Of a stretch of DNA of 11,425 bases, positions 1-7,205 are shown in pieces. Position 1 is the stretch's first letter. Every line of letters starts with the position of its first letter. The stretch comes from Firmicutes bacterium UBA7523 (lineage in GTDB: Bacteria > Bacillota > Dethiobacteria > Dethiobacterales > Dethiobacteraceae), in contig DLMZ01000028.1 in assembly GCA_002479415.1 (NCBI GenBank), forward strand, positions 5,608 through 17,032, read 5' to 3'. The position numbers and the translations under genes were made by a program. The notes under the pieces are model-generated. The model did no database searches. It saw only the letters and a program-made list of their open reading frames with translations, and was not told the origin of the DNA.

Positions 1-42
1 ATTATTAGGATTTAATTATGATTTAGATAACTAAAAAAGAAT

Positions 43-77
43 AAAAAGACGTTTCCATGTCAGAAGCGTCTTTTTTT
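43..77 (+). terminator. Rho-independent terminator of the upstream unit
   Basis: A 13-bp stem (43-55 paired with 63-75, including one G-U pair) closes a 7-nt loop (56-62) and runs into a T tract ending at 77. The 5' arm begins with five A residues, so the hairpin could also work on the opposite strand. It separates the sporulation/housekeeping operon from whatever lies upstream. A reading frame at 2-31 that ends in TAA at 32-34 (LLGFNYDLDN) may be the tail of the preceding gene, but it is too short to identify. Confidence 0.85.
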
Positions 78-113
78 ATATGGTTCCGGAAAAACATAAG
101 AGAGAGCTAAAAT
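76..113 (+). promoter_or_regulatory. Candidate promoter region for yqfC-yqfD
   Basis: Two weak candidates lie between the terminator and yqfC. One resembles a sigma-E (mother-cell) promoter: an ATAT-containing -35 near 76-82 and CATAAGAG at 95-102, with a spacer slightly shorter than usual. This would fit, because the yqfC family is known to be sporulation-associated. The other is a TAAAAT box at 108-113 (5 of 6 matches to the sigma-A -10) with no good -35. The sequence does not decide between them. Confidence 0.25.
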
Positions 114-144
114 GCATAGTTATTAGCAGAATGGGGGGAGGTTC

Positions 145-426
145 GTGCGCGGGACAAGGGGGAAAAATTGGCGGCAAGGCCTGGCAGATATGTTTGAGCT
201 GCCGCAGGATATAATGCTGGACTTGCCACGTTTAACGGTAATTGGCAATGGGCAGTGTTCCTTTGAAAACCACCGGGGCATTATTGAGTACACTGAGGAA
301 AAAGTACGTCTTTCTGTTAACGGCGGTGAGATTGTTATTGAGGGGGGCAGCTTAATTATTCGTTATATGACAGATGATGAAATAGCGGTGGAAGGAAATA
401 TCTGCCGTATTCATTATGAGTTTTGA
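145..426 (+). CDS. yqfC: Sporulation protein YqfC
   Basis: This is a 93-residue protein of the YqfC sporulation family, a small conserved protein of endospore formers with no known biochemical activity. Family hallmarks are visible: an ELPQDIMLDLPR segment at residues 18-29, ENHRGI at 41-46, then alternating short beta strands and the EGN motif near 82-84. The length equals that of the Bacillus subtilis protein as I recall it. There is no signal peptide or membrane segment. The GTG start follows a strong GGGGAGG at 135-141 with an unusually short 3-nt spacer. An ATG at 131 is in another frame and sits inside the ribosome binding site, so it was not used. yqfD follows after 17 nt; the pair is nearly always adjacent and is expected to act together in the mother cell during spore formation. 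That role comes from family knowledge. Confidence 0.92.
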   Translation: MRGTRGKNWRQGLADMFELPQDIMLDLPRLTVIGNGQCSFENHRGIIEYTEEKVRLSVNGGEIVIEGGSLIIRYMTDDEIAVEGNICRIHYEF

Positions 427-443
427 CTCACGGGGGTGTGTAA

Positions 444-1658
444 ATGCTAAGATTGCGTTATTTTTTTACAGGATATTTAGTTGTTTCAATAAAGGGAACA
501 GCGACAGAAAAGCTTATAAATTTGGCAATTAATCGCGGTATTCCTCTTTGGGATTTGGTAAGGGGGCTGGAGAAGGCCATTGTTAAGATGGATGTGGACA
601 GTTTTTTTGAATTGCGTCATCTGGCAAAAAAAACCGGCTGTAGTATAAAGATAATTAGAAAGGCTGGACTTCCCTTTTTTTATAGCCGGGCATTTAAGCG
701 TCGAGGGTTGGTTGTCGGTGGATGCTTTTTCATTATTACTCTCTACCTGCTGTCTTCTTTAATTCTGTTTGTAGCTGTAGAGGGAACAGAGACGCTTAAA
801 GAGGAGCAAATTCGCAGTCTTGCTGGAGAATTAGGCGTGCGGCCGGGAGTTTGGAAGGCTGGGCTTAACAAAGAGGAACTGGCAAATGAAATGATTCTTC
901 GTGAGCCTTCGCTAGCATGGGTTGGGCTTAACATTCGCGGCACACGATTAGTAATAGAAATTGTTGAGAAAGTACCCCCTCCTGTGGAAAATGATATGCC
1001 CGGGAATATTGTGGCAGCCAAGGACGGGCTGGTAACAGAAGTGATGGTGATTATGGGAGAGGCCTGTGTGCAGGAGGGGGAAACTGTCTCTCGAGGACAA
1101 CTATTGATTGAGGGGGTGTTGATCCCCCAGTCGCCTTATGAAGTTTCAGAAGATGTAGGAATACCGCTGCCTGTGCCGGTTCATGCCCGGGGTGAAGTGT
1201 TGGCCAGGGTTTGGTATGAAGGATACGGTGAAGCAAGAACGGCTTCTGTAAATAGGATTCGAACTGGCAAGCGGTCGGTTGCCTGGAATGTTACTCTGGA
1301 CAACCGATCTGTGCTTCGTGTTGGGCACAATGAGATTCGTTATGCCAATTATGAGCTGGTATCAATAAAACGGCGTTTGCGGGAAAGGATATTTCAAATA
1401 CCTGTAGAAATAATAATAGAATATGCCTATGAAATCGAGCTTGAGCAAATCCAGCTCACCCTTGAGCAGGCGCTGGAACAAGCGGCTGAACAAGCCAGAA
1501 TTTTGGCTGAGCTTCAATTGCCTGTGGGCGTTTCAGTGGAACTGGTGACATTAAAAGAAGTAGAACCCGGGACAGAGGGTTTAGTAGGAGTACAGTATAT
1601 TATTGAAACCATAGAAAATATTGCTGTGGAAGAGTATGTTATTACAGGAGGCGATTAA
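444..1658 (+). CDS. yqfD: Sporulation protein YqfD (stage IV-type membrane protein)
   Basis: This 404-residue protein belongs to the YqfD sporulation family and probably acts in the mother-cell or forespore envelope. The first 85 residues form a basic cytoplasmic region. One transmembrane helix follows (about 88-111), placing residues 112-404 outside the membrane. Residues 112-176 (VEGTETLKEEQIRSLAGELG through GTRLVIEIVEK) look like the POTRA domain of FtsQ/DivIB. Residues 186-224 and 246-260 look like the two halves of a lipoyl/HlyD-type barrel-sandwich. A glutamine- and alanine-rich amphipathic helix lies at about 332-358. The POTRA and HlyD readings are my inference from sequence pattern. 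The ATG start is preceded by GGGGGTG (432-438). Spacing to yqfC is 17 nt and to phoH 5 nt, so all three are likely on one transcript. The molecular function is unknown. Confidence 0.92.
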   Translation: MLRLRYFFTGYLVVSIKGTATEKLINLAINRGIPLWDLVRGLEKAIVKMDVDSFFELRHLAKKTGCSIKIIRKAGLPFFYSRAFKRRGLVVGGCFFIITLYLLSSLILFVAVEGTETLKEEQIRSLAGELGVRPGVWKAGLNKEELANEMILREPSLAWVGLNIRGTRLVIEIVEKVPPPVENDMPGNIVAAKDGLVTEVMVIMGEACVQEGETVSRGQLLIEGVLIPQSPYEVSEDVGIPLPVPVHARGEVLARVWYEGYGEARTASVNRIRTGKRSVAWNVTLDNRSVLRVGHNEIRYANYELVSIKRRLRERIFQIPVEIIIEYAYEIELEQIQLTLEQALEQAAEQARILAELQLPVGVSVELVTLKEVEPGTEGLVGVQYIIETIENIAVEEYVITGGD

Positions 1659-1663
1659 GCGTC

Positions 1664-2641
1664 TTGACGACGGGAAATTTACGTAAAACAGTCTCTGTGG
1701 AAAGCAATGAAGAAATTCGGCAACTGCTGGGAAAGTTTGATCAGCATGTCACCTTGCTAGACCGGTATTTTAAAGTTAGAGTAATTCCCGAGGGTGATGA
1801 GATTGTTATCGAGGGAGACCGGGACGATGTGGAAAAGGTGGCTCTTTTATTTGAAGAGCTTATATGGCTTTTAAGGCAGGGGCAGGTGCCAAATGTTCCT
1901 GAGGTGGAGTATGCCATTGAACTGATTAGGGCAGGACAAGCTGAAAGGCTGCGGACTCTTTTTGGCGATATGGTTTTCGTTACTCCCAGAGGAAAGAGAA
2001 TTAAGCCAAAGACTCTGGGGCAAAAAGAATATATAGAAGCAATTAGAAAAAATGATATTGTTTTTGGCATTGGCCCCGCAGGAACAGGAAAGACCTATCT
2101 GGCTATGACAATGGCGGTTAAAGCGCTCAAGGAGAGGCTTGTGCAAAGATTAATTTTAACTAGGCCCGCCGTTGAAGCCGGTGAAAACCTGGGCTATCTG
2201 CCGGGAGATTTGCAGGAAAAGGTAGATCCGTATCTTCGCCCGCTTTATGATGCTCTTTATGACCTTTTGGGCGTCGACGTTTATAGAACATATATGGAGA
2301 AAGGTATTATTGAAATTGCCCCTTTGGCGTATATGCGGGGCAGAACCTTGGATGATTCCTACATTATCCTCGATGAAGCGCAAAATACTACTCCTGAACA
2401 AATGAAGATGTTTCTTACGAGGCTTGGCTATGGTTCCAGAGCCGTAATAACCGGAGACATAACACAGATTGACCTCCCCCGCGGGCGTTTTTCGGGACTG
2501 GCGCAAGTTAAAGATATCCTGTATAATACTGAAGGTATTTCTTTTATTAATCTTACAGATAAAGATGTGGTCAGACACCCCTTGGTGCAGAAGATTATTC
2601 GCGCCTATATGAAATATGAAGAGGGGATAAGGCAGGAGTGA
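1664..2641 (+). CDS. phoH: PhoH family ATPase (PhoH/YbeZ-like)
   Basis: This is a 325-residue cytoplasmic P-loop ATPase of the PhoH family, related to the helicase domain of RNA helicases. Members are linked to RNA metabolism and ribosome maturation, commonly beside ybeY as here. The N-terminal 70 residues form a small KH-like domain (LDRYFKVRVIPEGDEIVIEG). The ATPase core has a GPAGTGKT Walker A at 137-144, an LTRPAVEAGENLGYLPGD segment at 165-182, a Walker B with DEAQ (YIILDEAQN, 233-241) and a TGDITQIDLP motif at 263-272. The length matches the family. The TTG start at 1664 lies 12 nt after AGGAGG (1646-1651), which overlaps the end of yqfD; no better start exists upstream of the conserved N-terminal domain. 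Its stop is 7 nt before pgpH. The exact RNA substrate is not known. Confidence 0.96.
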   Translation: MTTGNLRKTVSVESNEEIRQLLGKFDQHVTLLDRYFKVRVIPEGDEIVIEGDRDDVEKVALLFEELIWLLRQGQVPNVPEVEYAIELIRAGQAERLRTLFGDMVFVTPRGKRIKPKTLGQKEYIEAIRKNDIVFGIGPAGTGKTYLAMTMAVKALKERLVQRLILTRPAVEAGENLGYLPGDLQEKVDPYLRPLYDALYDLLGVDVYRTYMEKGIIEIAPLAYMRGRTLDDSYIILDEAQNTTPEQMKMFLTRLGYGSRAVITGDITQIDLPRGRFSGLAQVKDILYNTEGISFINLTDKDVVRHPLVQKIIRAYMKYEEGIRQE

Positions 2642-2648
2642 GCCAAGC

Positions 2649-4784
2649 GTGGGCAATTACACTTTCTTTAAAAATCTATTAAAGAAACATTCCGCCCTTC
2701 TGCAAATTATGCAAGACAGGCATTGGCAGCGTGGATTATTGACCGTTGGTTATTTTGCGCTAATACTAGCAATACTCTATTTTGCGCTTGCATCAACCCG
2801 GGTTGAGCTGGAATTGGGCAGACCCAGTCCACGAAAAATTATTTCGGAATGGGATGCCATTGATTACTATACGACAAACCAGCTGCGTCAAGAAGCAGCT
2901 CAGGCTGTGGCAGAGTCTTTTGATTTTGACCATACAGTTCTTAACCGGGCTGAGGAGCGCATTAATAACTTCTTTTCTATTGCAAAAAACACTCAGCAAT
3001 CTAACAATCTAGCACCGGAAGAGCGGGCGTCATTGTTTGTTGCGGCTGTAGATGTGGAATTGGATCAAGTTTTAGCAATGTCGTTTCTTGATGCCAGGGC
3101 CAGGGATCTTGAAGAAATGAGAGTGCAGCTCCTAGAAGTAGTGGATTCCATAATGGAGCAGGGTGTTAAAGCTACAGGCTTAGATAACGCCCGGCGGCAG
3201 GCAGTACAGGAAATTAGCTTTCTGCTTTTCAATCAGGACCATAAAAGAGTAATGGGTAAGTTAGCTCAAGCGGTGATTGAACCCAATATGATTTACAATG
3301 CTGTTGCAACAAACCAGGCACGGGAGGCGGCGCGTCTGGCTATCCCGCCTGTGCGTATATTGCGCGGCACTGAAATTATTCGCGAGCGTGAAATAGTAAC
3401 TGAGCGACACCTTGCACAATTACAGGATTTAGGACAGTTGCGGGGTGCCGGCGGCTATGCCATGTTTTTTGGCTTAGCCTTGATTTTGTTTGTTGTCTTT
3501 ATCATCGTAGGGATTTACCTTTTTATCTTTCATCAAGAAATATACCGTGATACCGCACGATTGGCAATGCTGGGCTTAATCGTTGTAATAACATTGTTCT
3601 TAACTATAGCGGCCACTTATTTTTCCGGATATCTGGTGCCTGTTGCTATGGGAGCTGTCTTGATTGCCGTATTGTTAAGCCCCCAGCTAGCAGTATTAAT
3701 GTCTATTGTAATGTCTGTTTTTGTTGCCCTTGTTACGGGAAATGATTTCCGTTTTATGCTTGTTGCTCTTTTTGGAGCTTTTGTCGCTGTTTACAGTGTC
3801 AGCCACGTGAACCGGCGTTCCGATTTAACACGGGCAGGATTTTATGTGTCGTCGATGAACGTGGTGACTATTATGGGGCTTTTTCTGTTTGCAGGCACTT
3901 TTCGTTTGGAGTATGAATTATTGCGCGATTTTAGTGTGGGGATTTTGGCGGGAATTACTAACGGCTTATTTTCATCCATAATGGCTATCGGGCTTTTGCC
4001 GTACCTGGAAAGTGGTTTTGGGTTTACGACTTCAGTTACATTGCTGGAGTTAGCCAACCCCAACCATCCGTTATTAAAAAAGCTCTTAATGGAAGCCCCG
4101 GGAACATATCATCACAGCTTGGTCGTTGCTAATTTGGCGGAAGCTGCCGCTGAGGCTATCGGTGCCGACCCCCTTTTATCCAGAGTAGGTTCGTTCTATC
4201 ATGACGTTGGCAAGTTGAAACGGCCTTATTTTTTTATTGAAAATCAGCTGGGAGAAAATCCGCATGAGAAAATTTCGCCCAATTTAAGCACATTAATTAT
4301 TACATCGCATCTAAAAGACGGGGTGGAACTGGCTAAAAAGGAGAAACTCCCTCGCGTTATTCAAGATATTATTATGCAGCATCACGGCAATAGTTTAGTA
4401 TCATACTTCTATCATCAGGCGTCTGAAAAATGTCAGGACAACAGAGATACTCCTTGTGAGCATGATTTTCGCTATGAAGCACCTTTGCCGGAAAGTAAAG
4501 AAGCGGCAATTATTTTGCTGGCTGATTCAGTGGAGGCCGCAACTCGTGCAATGCCTAAGCCAATTACGGGCAGAATAGAAAGTGTAGTGCGAAAAATTGT
4601 GAAAGAAAAACTAAATGACGGCCAATTTGACCGCTGCGATATTACTTTTAAAGAGCTGGATACTATTGCATCTGCCTTTGTTAAAATTCTTTCAGGAATT
4701 TATCACAGTAGAATTGAATATCCGGAGAAAGAATTAAAGGCGGAAATTGAAAGGAGCCGTAAGATTAATGGCAGTGATTCTTAA
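2649..4784 (+). CDS. pgpH: 7TM-HD family cyclic-di-AMP phosphodiesterase PgpH (YqfF)
   Basis: This is a 711-residue membrane HD-family hydrolase. Characterised PgpH enzymes degrade cyclic di-AMP to pApA and so affect potassium and osmotic balance and cell-wall homeostasis. The architecture is canonical: an N-terminal membrane helix (about 31-48), an extracellular 7TMR-HDED sensor region (50-265), seven transmembrane helices (about 269-455) and a cytoplasmic HD domain (about 475-690). Metal-binding residues are visible in YHHS (H489), FYHDVGK (H518, D519), TSH (H554), MQHHG (H578-H579) and LADSVEA (D626), so the enzyme looks active. The HD domain has a short linker with two cysteines (C595 and C603) before the EHDFRY segment. 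The GTG start at 2649 follows AGGAG at 2634-2638 with a 10-nt spacer. The 3' end overlaps ybeY by 17 nt, which suggests coupled translation. Confidence 0.95.
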   Translation: MGNYTFFKNLLKKHSALLQIMQDRHWQRGLLTVGYFALILAILYFALASTRVELELGRPSPRKIISEWDAIDYYTTNQLRQEAAQAVAESFDFDHTVLNRAEERINNFFSIAKNTQQSNNLAPEERASLFVAAVDVELDQVLAMSFLDARARDLEEMRVQLLEVVDSIMEQGVKATGLDNARRQAVQEISFLLFNQDHKRVMGKLAQAVIEPNMIYNAVATNQAREAARLAIPPVRILRGTEIIREREIVTERHLAQLQDLGQLRGAGGYAMFFGLALILFVVFIIVGIYLFIFHQEIYRDTARLAMLGLIVVITLFLTIAATYFSGYLVPVAMGAVLIAVLLSPQLAVLMSIVMSVFVALVTGNDFRFMLVALFGAFVAVYSVSHVNRRSDLTRAGFYVSSMNVVTIMGLFLFAGTFRLEYELLRDFSVGILAGITNGLFSSIMAIGLLPYLESGFGFTTSVTLLELANPNHPLLKKLLMEAPGTYHHSLVVANLAEAAAEAIGADPLLSRVGSFYHDVGKLKRPYFFIENQLGENPHEKISPNLSTLIITSHLKDGVELAKKEKLPRVIQDIIMQHHGNSLVSYFYHQASEKCQDNRDTPCEHDFRYEAPLPESKEAAIILLADSVEAATRAMPKPITGRIESVVRKIVKEKLNDGQFDRCDITFKELDTIASAFVKILSGIYHSRIEYPEKELKAEIERSRKINGSDS

Positions 4785-5235
4785 TTACGGGGAACAGCTG
4801 TCTGTCTCTCCCCATGTTGCTGTGGCTATGGAGAAGATAGCGCTTAAAGCTTTGCAAGAACATAATATTCCTGATTCTGCCGAGATAAGTGTCCTTATTT
4901 GTGATAATGAAACAATTAAAAACATAAATAATGAATGGCGCTCAATTGACAAAGCAACAGATGTTCTTTCCTTCCCTCTGCATGAAGGGTTGAAGGACGG
5001 ACAAAGCATTGGAGACGAAGAATTTTTGTTGGGGGATATAATCATTTCCCTAGAGCGTGCGCAGGAGCAGGCATTGGAGTTTGCACATAGTCCGGAACGT
5101 GAAATTCTATACCTGTTTGTTCATGGCTTGCTGCATTTGCTTGGGTACGATCATTGTGAAGATGAGGAGCGGCTGGAAATGCGCAGCTGCGAGGAAAGCC
5201 TGTTGGCATCGGTGGGAGCAGAGCGAAATGAATAA
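4768..5235 (+). CDS. ybeY: Endoribonuclease YbeY, rRNA maturation factor
   Basis: This 155-residue protein of the YbeY/UPF0054 family is a zinc-dependent single-strand endoribonuclease implicated in 16S rRNA 3'-end maturation and 70S quality control. The defining metal site is intact: HGLLHLLGYDH at residues 119-129, giving H119, H123 and H129. The conserved DKATDVLSFP (61-70) and LGDIIIS (88-94) segments precede it. The ATG at 4768 was chosen because AAGGAG (4751-4756) stands 11 nt upstream. An in-frame TTG at 4747 would add seven residues and place this ribosome binding site inside the gene. The start lies within the last codons of pgpH, and the stop overlaps the dgkA start. The neighbours phoH and era serve the same ribosome-assembly theme. 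Confidence 0.95.
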   Translation: MAVILNYGEQLSVSPHVAVAMEKIALKALQEHNIPDSAEISVLICDNETIKNINNEWRSIDKATDVLSFPLHEGLKDGQSIGDEEFLLGDIIISLERAQEQALEFAHSPEREILYLFVHGLLHLLGYDHCEDEERLEMRSCEESLLASVGAERNE

Positions 5236-5605
5236 AAAGCATGTTGTGTTAAAAGAAAGCTTCCGCTGTGCAATTTTAGGTATAGTTGATGCTTGGCGAA
5301 ATGAGCGAAATATGAAGATTCACACTGCCGCCATGCTTCTTGCTCTGGCAGCAGGGTTGTGGCTGCGGATTGATCGTTTGGAGTGGATGTTTATTCTTTC
5401 CGCAGTTTTTTTAGTGCTGACAATGGAAATGTTAAACACCTCGCTGGAGAGAGTTGTGGACATGTTTACTTTAGAGTATCATCCATTGGCAGGAGCCGCA
5501 AAAAACGCAGCCGCAGGAGCAGCTTTGCTTGCTTCCGTTTACGCTATATTGGTTGCTGCCTTTGTCTTGTTGCCACCGCTAGCAGATAGAGTTAACATTT
5601 TTTAA
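5228..5605 (+). CDS. dgkA: Undecaprenol/diacylglycerol kinase, DgkA family
   Basis: This 125-residue integral membrane lipid kinase is of the small DgkA family. Gram-positive members mainly phosphorylate undecaprenol, returning it to the cell-wall carrier pool. Three transmembrane helices are visible (about 33-48, 52-70 and 95-117). NERNMKIH (25-32) is the N-terminal signature, and E67, N70, E74 and D78 in MEMLNTSLERVVD match catalytic positions E69, N72, E76 and D80 of the Escherichia coli enzyme. The conserved Lys-Asp pair (K94-D95 in E. coli) appears here as K92-N93, an odd substitution at an active-site position. The ATG at 5228 overlaps the end of ybeY by 8 nt and follows GGGAG (5214-5218) by 9 nt. 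A longer frame open from 5057 lies over ybeY and carries non-family residues, so it was not used. Confidence 0.93.
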   Translation: MNKKHVVLKESFRCAILGIVDAWRNERNMKIHTAAMLLALAAGLWLRIDRLEWMFILSAVFLVLTMEMLNTSLERVVDMFTLEYHPLAGAAKNAAAGAALLASVYAILVAAFVLLPPLADRVNIF

Positions 5606-5668
5606 TAATATTTAAAAGGTTTTATTGTTTTTATGGAGAAATATTCTTAATAAGTTACAAATAAATGT

Positions 5669-5696
5669 CAACTTTCAGTTGGCCTCAAAGGGAGGC
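5669..5696 (+). promoter_or_regulatory. Two small tandem hairpins before the DUF881 gene; the second covers its ribosome binding site
   Basis: The 98-nt gap between dgkA and the next gene ends in two adjacent mini-hairpins. CAACT (5669-5673) pairs with AGTTG (5677-5681) across a 3-nt loop. GCCTC (5682-5686) pairs with GAGGC (5692-5696) across AAAGG. The second stem would bury most of the GGGAGG ribosome binding site (5690-5695). The stems are only 5 bp, so this may be a chance arrangement. I see no convincing sigma-A promoter in the gap; the best -35-like element, TTGTTT at 5625-5630, has a poor partner. Confidence 0.3.
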
Positions 5697-5703
5697 GTGT
5701 AAA

Positions 5704-6753
5704 ATGAGGAAGACCGGATCTGCTCTTCTTATAGATCGCAGGGTGATAGCTTTAGTAGCAGTGATGTTTATTATGAATATAGCCCTGCTAGGTTCGGGGA
5801 TATACGTATTTAACAACAGCTTTAATAGTGAAGCCGAGGATTTTGCGTTAAAGCAAAAAGTTGCGAAAGAATTGGTGGATTATAACCGCAGACTGGCAAG
5901 AAGCTTGGGAGTAGATACCCGTTCTCAGGTAAGGGAGGCCCTTTCAAGGTTTAACTATGAAATAGATTTGGCAACCAATTTGGATGATTTAAATAAAGCC
6001 ATTCTGGCCAACGGCAGCAGGACACAAGAAAGAATACTGCAGGAGTATGAAGCAAAACAGAAGGAAACAGTCTTGTCCTTAATAAATCAAGATCCTATGC
6101 TTAAAGAAATGGACAGCAAGCAACGCCTGACTGTAAAGCTTAGCCGTGATCAGGGCGTTTCGCTGGAGCCTTCAAATATACTAAGTAAAGAAACCTTGGT
6201 TAAGATTGCCGAAACGGTAACTATCGGCGAGTCGGAGCAGGATCTCATTGTGGAGCTGGAGGTCGAGGAAGGGCGCGGTCAATTGCTTATGCCGTACAAT
6301 CCCTCCGACCATATTCGTAACTTAACACGGGAAATAGATTCCTTGCGTGTCGCCGTACATGAATTGCGTACCAGGTCGGGATTTGCCGAAATGACTGGAG
6401 CCGGCGTTATTGTGAAGATTTATGATGCTGATGAAGGATATACTAGCGAGACTATTATTCATGAAACAGATGTCCGTGACACTATTAACGAGCTGTTTGC
6501 AGCGGGAGCCCAGGGAGTTGCAGTGGGTAATCAGCGTCTGACGGCTACATCTGCCATTCGTTGTGTCGGTCCCTCTATATTGGTAAATGATGAAAGAATT
6601 GCAGTTAATCCGGTAACTATTCGTGCTATCGGGGATCCGGATGTTTTGGCCAGCGGGTTGGATATTATTAGAATAACACTTGAGATTTCTCGGAATTTAT
6701 CGTTCGAGATAGAGAAAATTGATACTCTGACTCTGCCAGCGTACAGTCGCTGA
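5704..6753 (+). CDS. DUF881 family membrane-anchored protein (YlxW/YlxX-like)
   Basis: This is a 349-residue single-pass membrane protein whose C-terminal part (about 232-340) is a DUF881 domain. The family pattern is clear: TGAGVIVKIYD, then ETDVRDTINELFAAGAQGVAVGN, QRLTATSAIRCVGPSILVN and RAIGDP. A transmembrane helix covers about 14-36. A helical extracytoplasmic region (45-130), a less structured acidic stretch (150-198) and a short coiled coil (203-226) follow. At 349 residues it is longer than typical DUF881 proteins of about 230-260 residues; the extra length lies between the membrane helix and the coiled coil. The family is usually found near division and cell-wall genes (ylxW/ylxX beside the ftsQ/sbp region), and its function is unknown. 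The ATG at 5704 follows AAAGGGAGG by 8 nt. An in-frame ATG at 5665 has no ribosome binding site and was rejected. Its place between dgkA and cdd is unusual; cdd follows after 11 nt. Confidence 0.9.
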   Translation: MRKTGSALLIDRRVIALVAVMFIMNIALLGSGIYVFNNSFNSEAEDFALKQKVAKELVDYNRRLARSLGVDTRSQVREALSRFNYEIDLATNLDDLNKAILANGSRTQERILQEYEAKQKETVLSLINQDPMLKEMDSKQRLTVKLSRDQGVSLEPSNILSKETLVKIAETVTIGESEQDLIVELEVEEGRGQLLMPYNPSDHIRNLTREIDSLRVAVHELRTRSGFAEMTGAGVIVKIYDADEGYTSETIIHETDVRDTINELFAAGAQGVAVGNQRLTATSAIRCVGPSILVNDERIAVNPVTIRAIGDPDVLASGLDIIRITLEISRNLSFEIEKIDTLTLPAYSR

Positions 6754-6764
6754 GAGGCTGACAA

Positions 6765-7181
6765 ATGGATATGACTGTAAAAAGGTTGGTCGAAAGTGCA
6801 CAGGCAGCAAGGGAATTTGCATATGCTCCGTATTCACGATTTTATGTTGGAGCAGCACTGCTTACTGCCGGGGGTGAAGTCTATACTGGAAGTAATGTGG
6901 AAAATCTTTCATTTGGCTTGACGGTATGTGCAGAAAGGGTAGCTTTTTATTCCGCCGTTGCTGCAGGTAAGCGGGACTTTATCGGCCTTGCATTAGTTGC
7001 CGAGACTCCTGAGCCGGTAACGCCGTGTGGTGCCTGCCGCCAGGTTGTTCATGAGTTTGCGCCTGATATTTGGATAGCTTGCGCGAATTTGCTTGGTCAG
7101 TACAGGTTGTATAAGTTGCGGGAGCTTCTGCCGTATACTTTTGACGCGGACTTAGGAAAGAAGAATATAATAGACAGTTAA
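6765..7181 (+). CDS. cdd: Cytidine deaminase
   Basis: This 138-residue homotetrameric-type cytidine deaminase converts cytidine and deoxycytidine to uridine and deoxyuridine in pyrimidine salvage. The zinc site is complete: VCAER with C55 and the proton-shuttling E57, then PCGACRQ with C88 and C91. The substrate-recognition segment APYSRFYVGAAL (21-32) and NVENLSFGLT (44-53) are typical. The length is normal for the family. The ATG at 6765 is preceded by GAGAGG (6752-6757), which overlaps the stop of the DUF881 gene. A second ATG two codons later is possible. The position just before era matches the usual Firmicutes order; the 24-nt gap to era suggests co-transcription. Confidence 0.97.
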   Translation: MDMTVKRLVESAQAAREFAYAPYSRFYVGAALLTAGGEVYTGSNVENLSFGLTVCAERVAFYSAVAAGKRDFIGLALVAETPEPVTPCGACRQVVHEFAPDIWIACANLLGQYRLYKLRELLPYTFDADLGKKNIIDS

Positions 7182-7205
7182 GAGGAAACTATTAGGGGTG
7201 TTGTA

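Noticed and set aside
2..34. Possible C-terminal tail of an upstream gene (LLGFNYDLDN then TAA)
   Set aside because: Ten codons cannot be distinguished from chance in AT-rich DNA; only the terminator that follows suggests a gene end here.
743..1021. Minus-strand open frame opposite yqfD
   Set aside because: The plus-strand YqfD reading is conserved and the antisense protein is low complexity in Ser/Pro/Arg with no recognisable motif.
2156..2656. A 166-codon open frame on the minus strand opposite phoH
   Set aside because: It lies wholly across the conserved PhoH ATPase core and its translation resembles no family; it is an antisense shadow.
5057..5605. A longer dgkA reading starting inside ybeY
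   Set aside because: The first 57 residues are ybeY in another frame; the family N-terminus begins at 5228, which has its own ribosome binding site.
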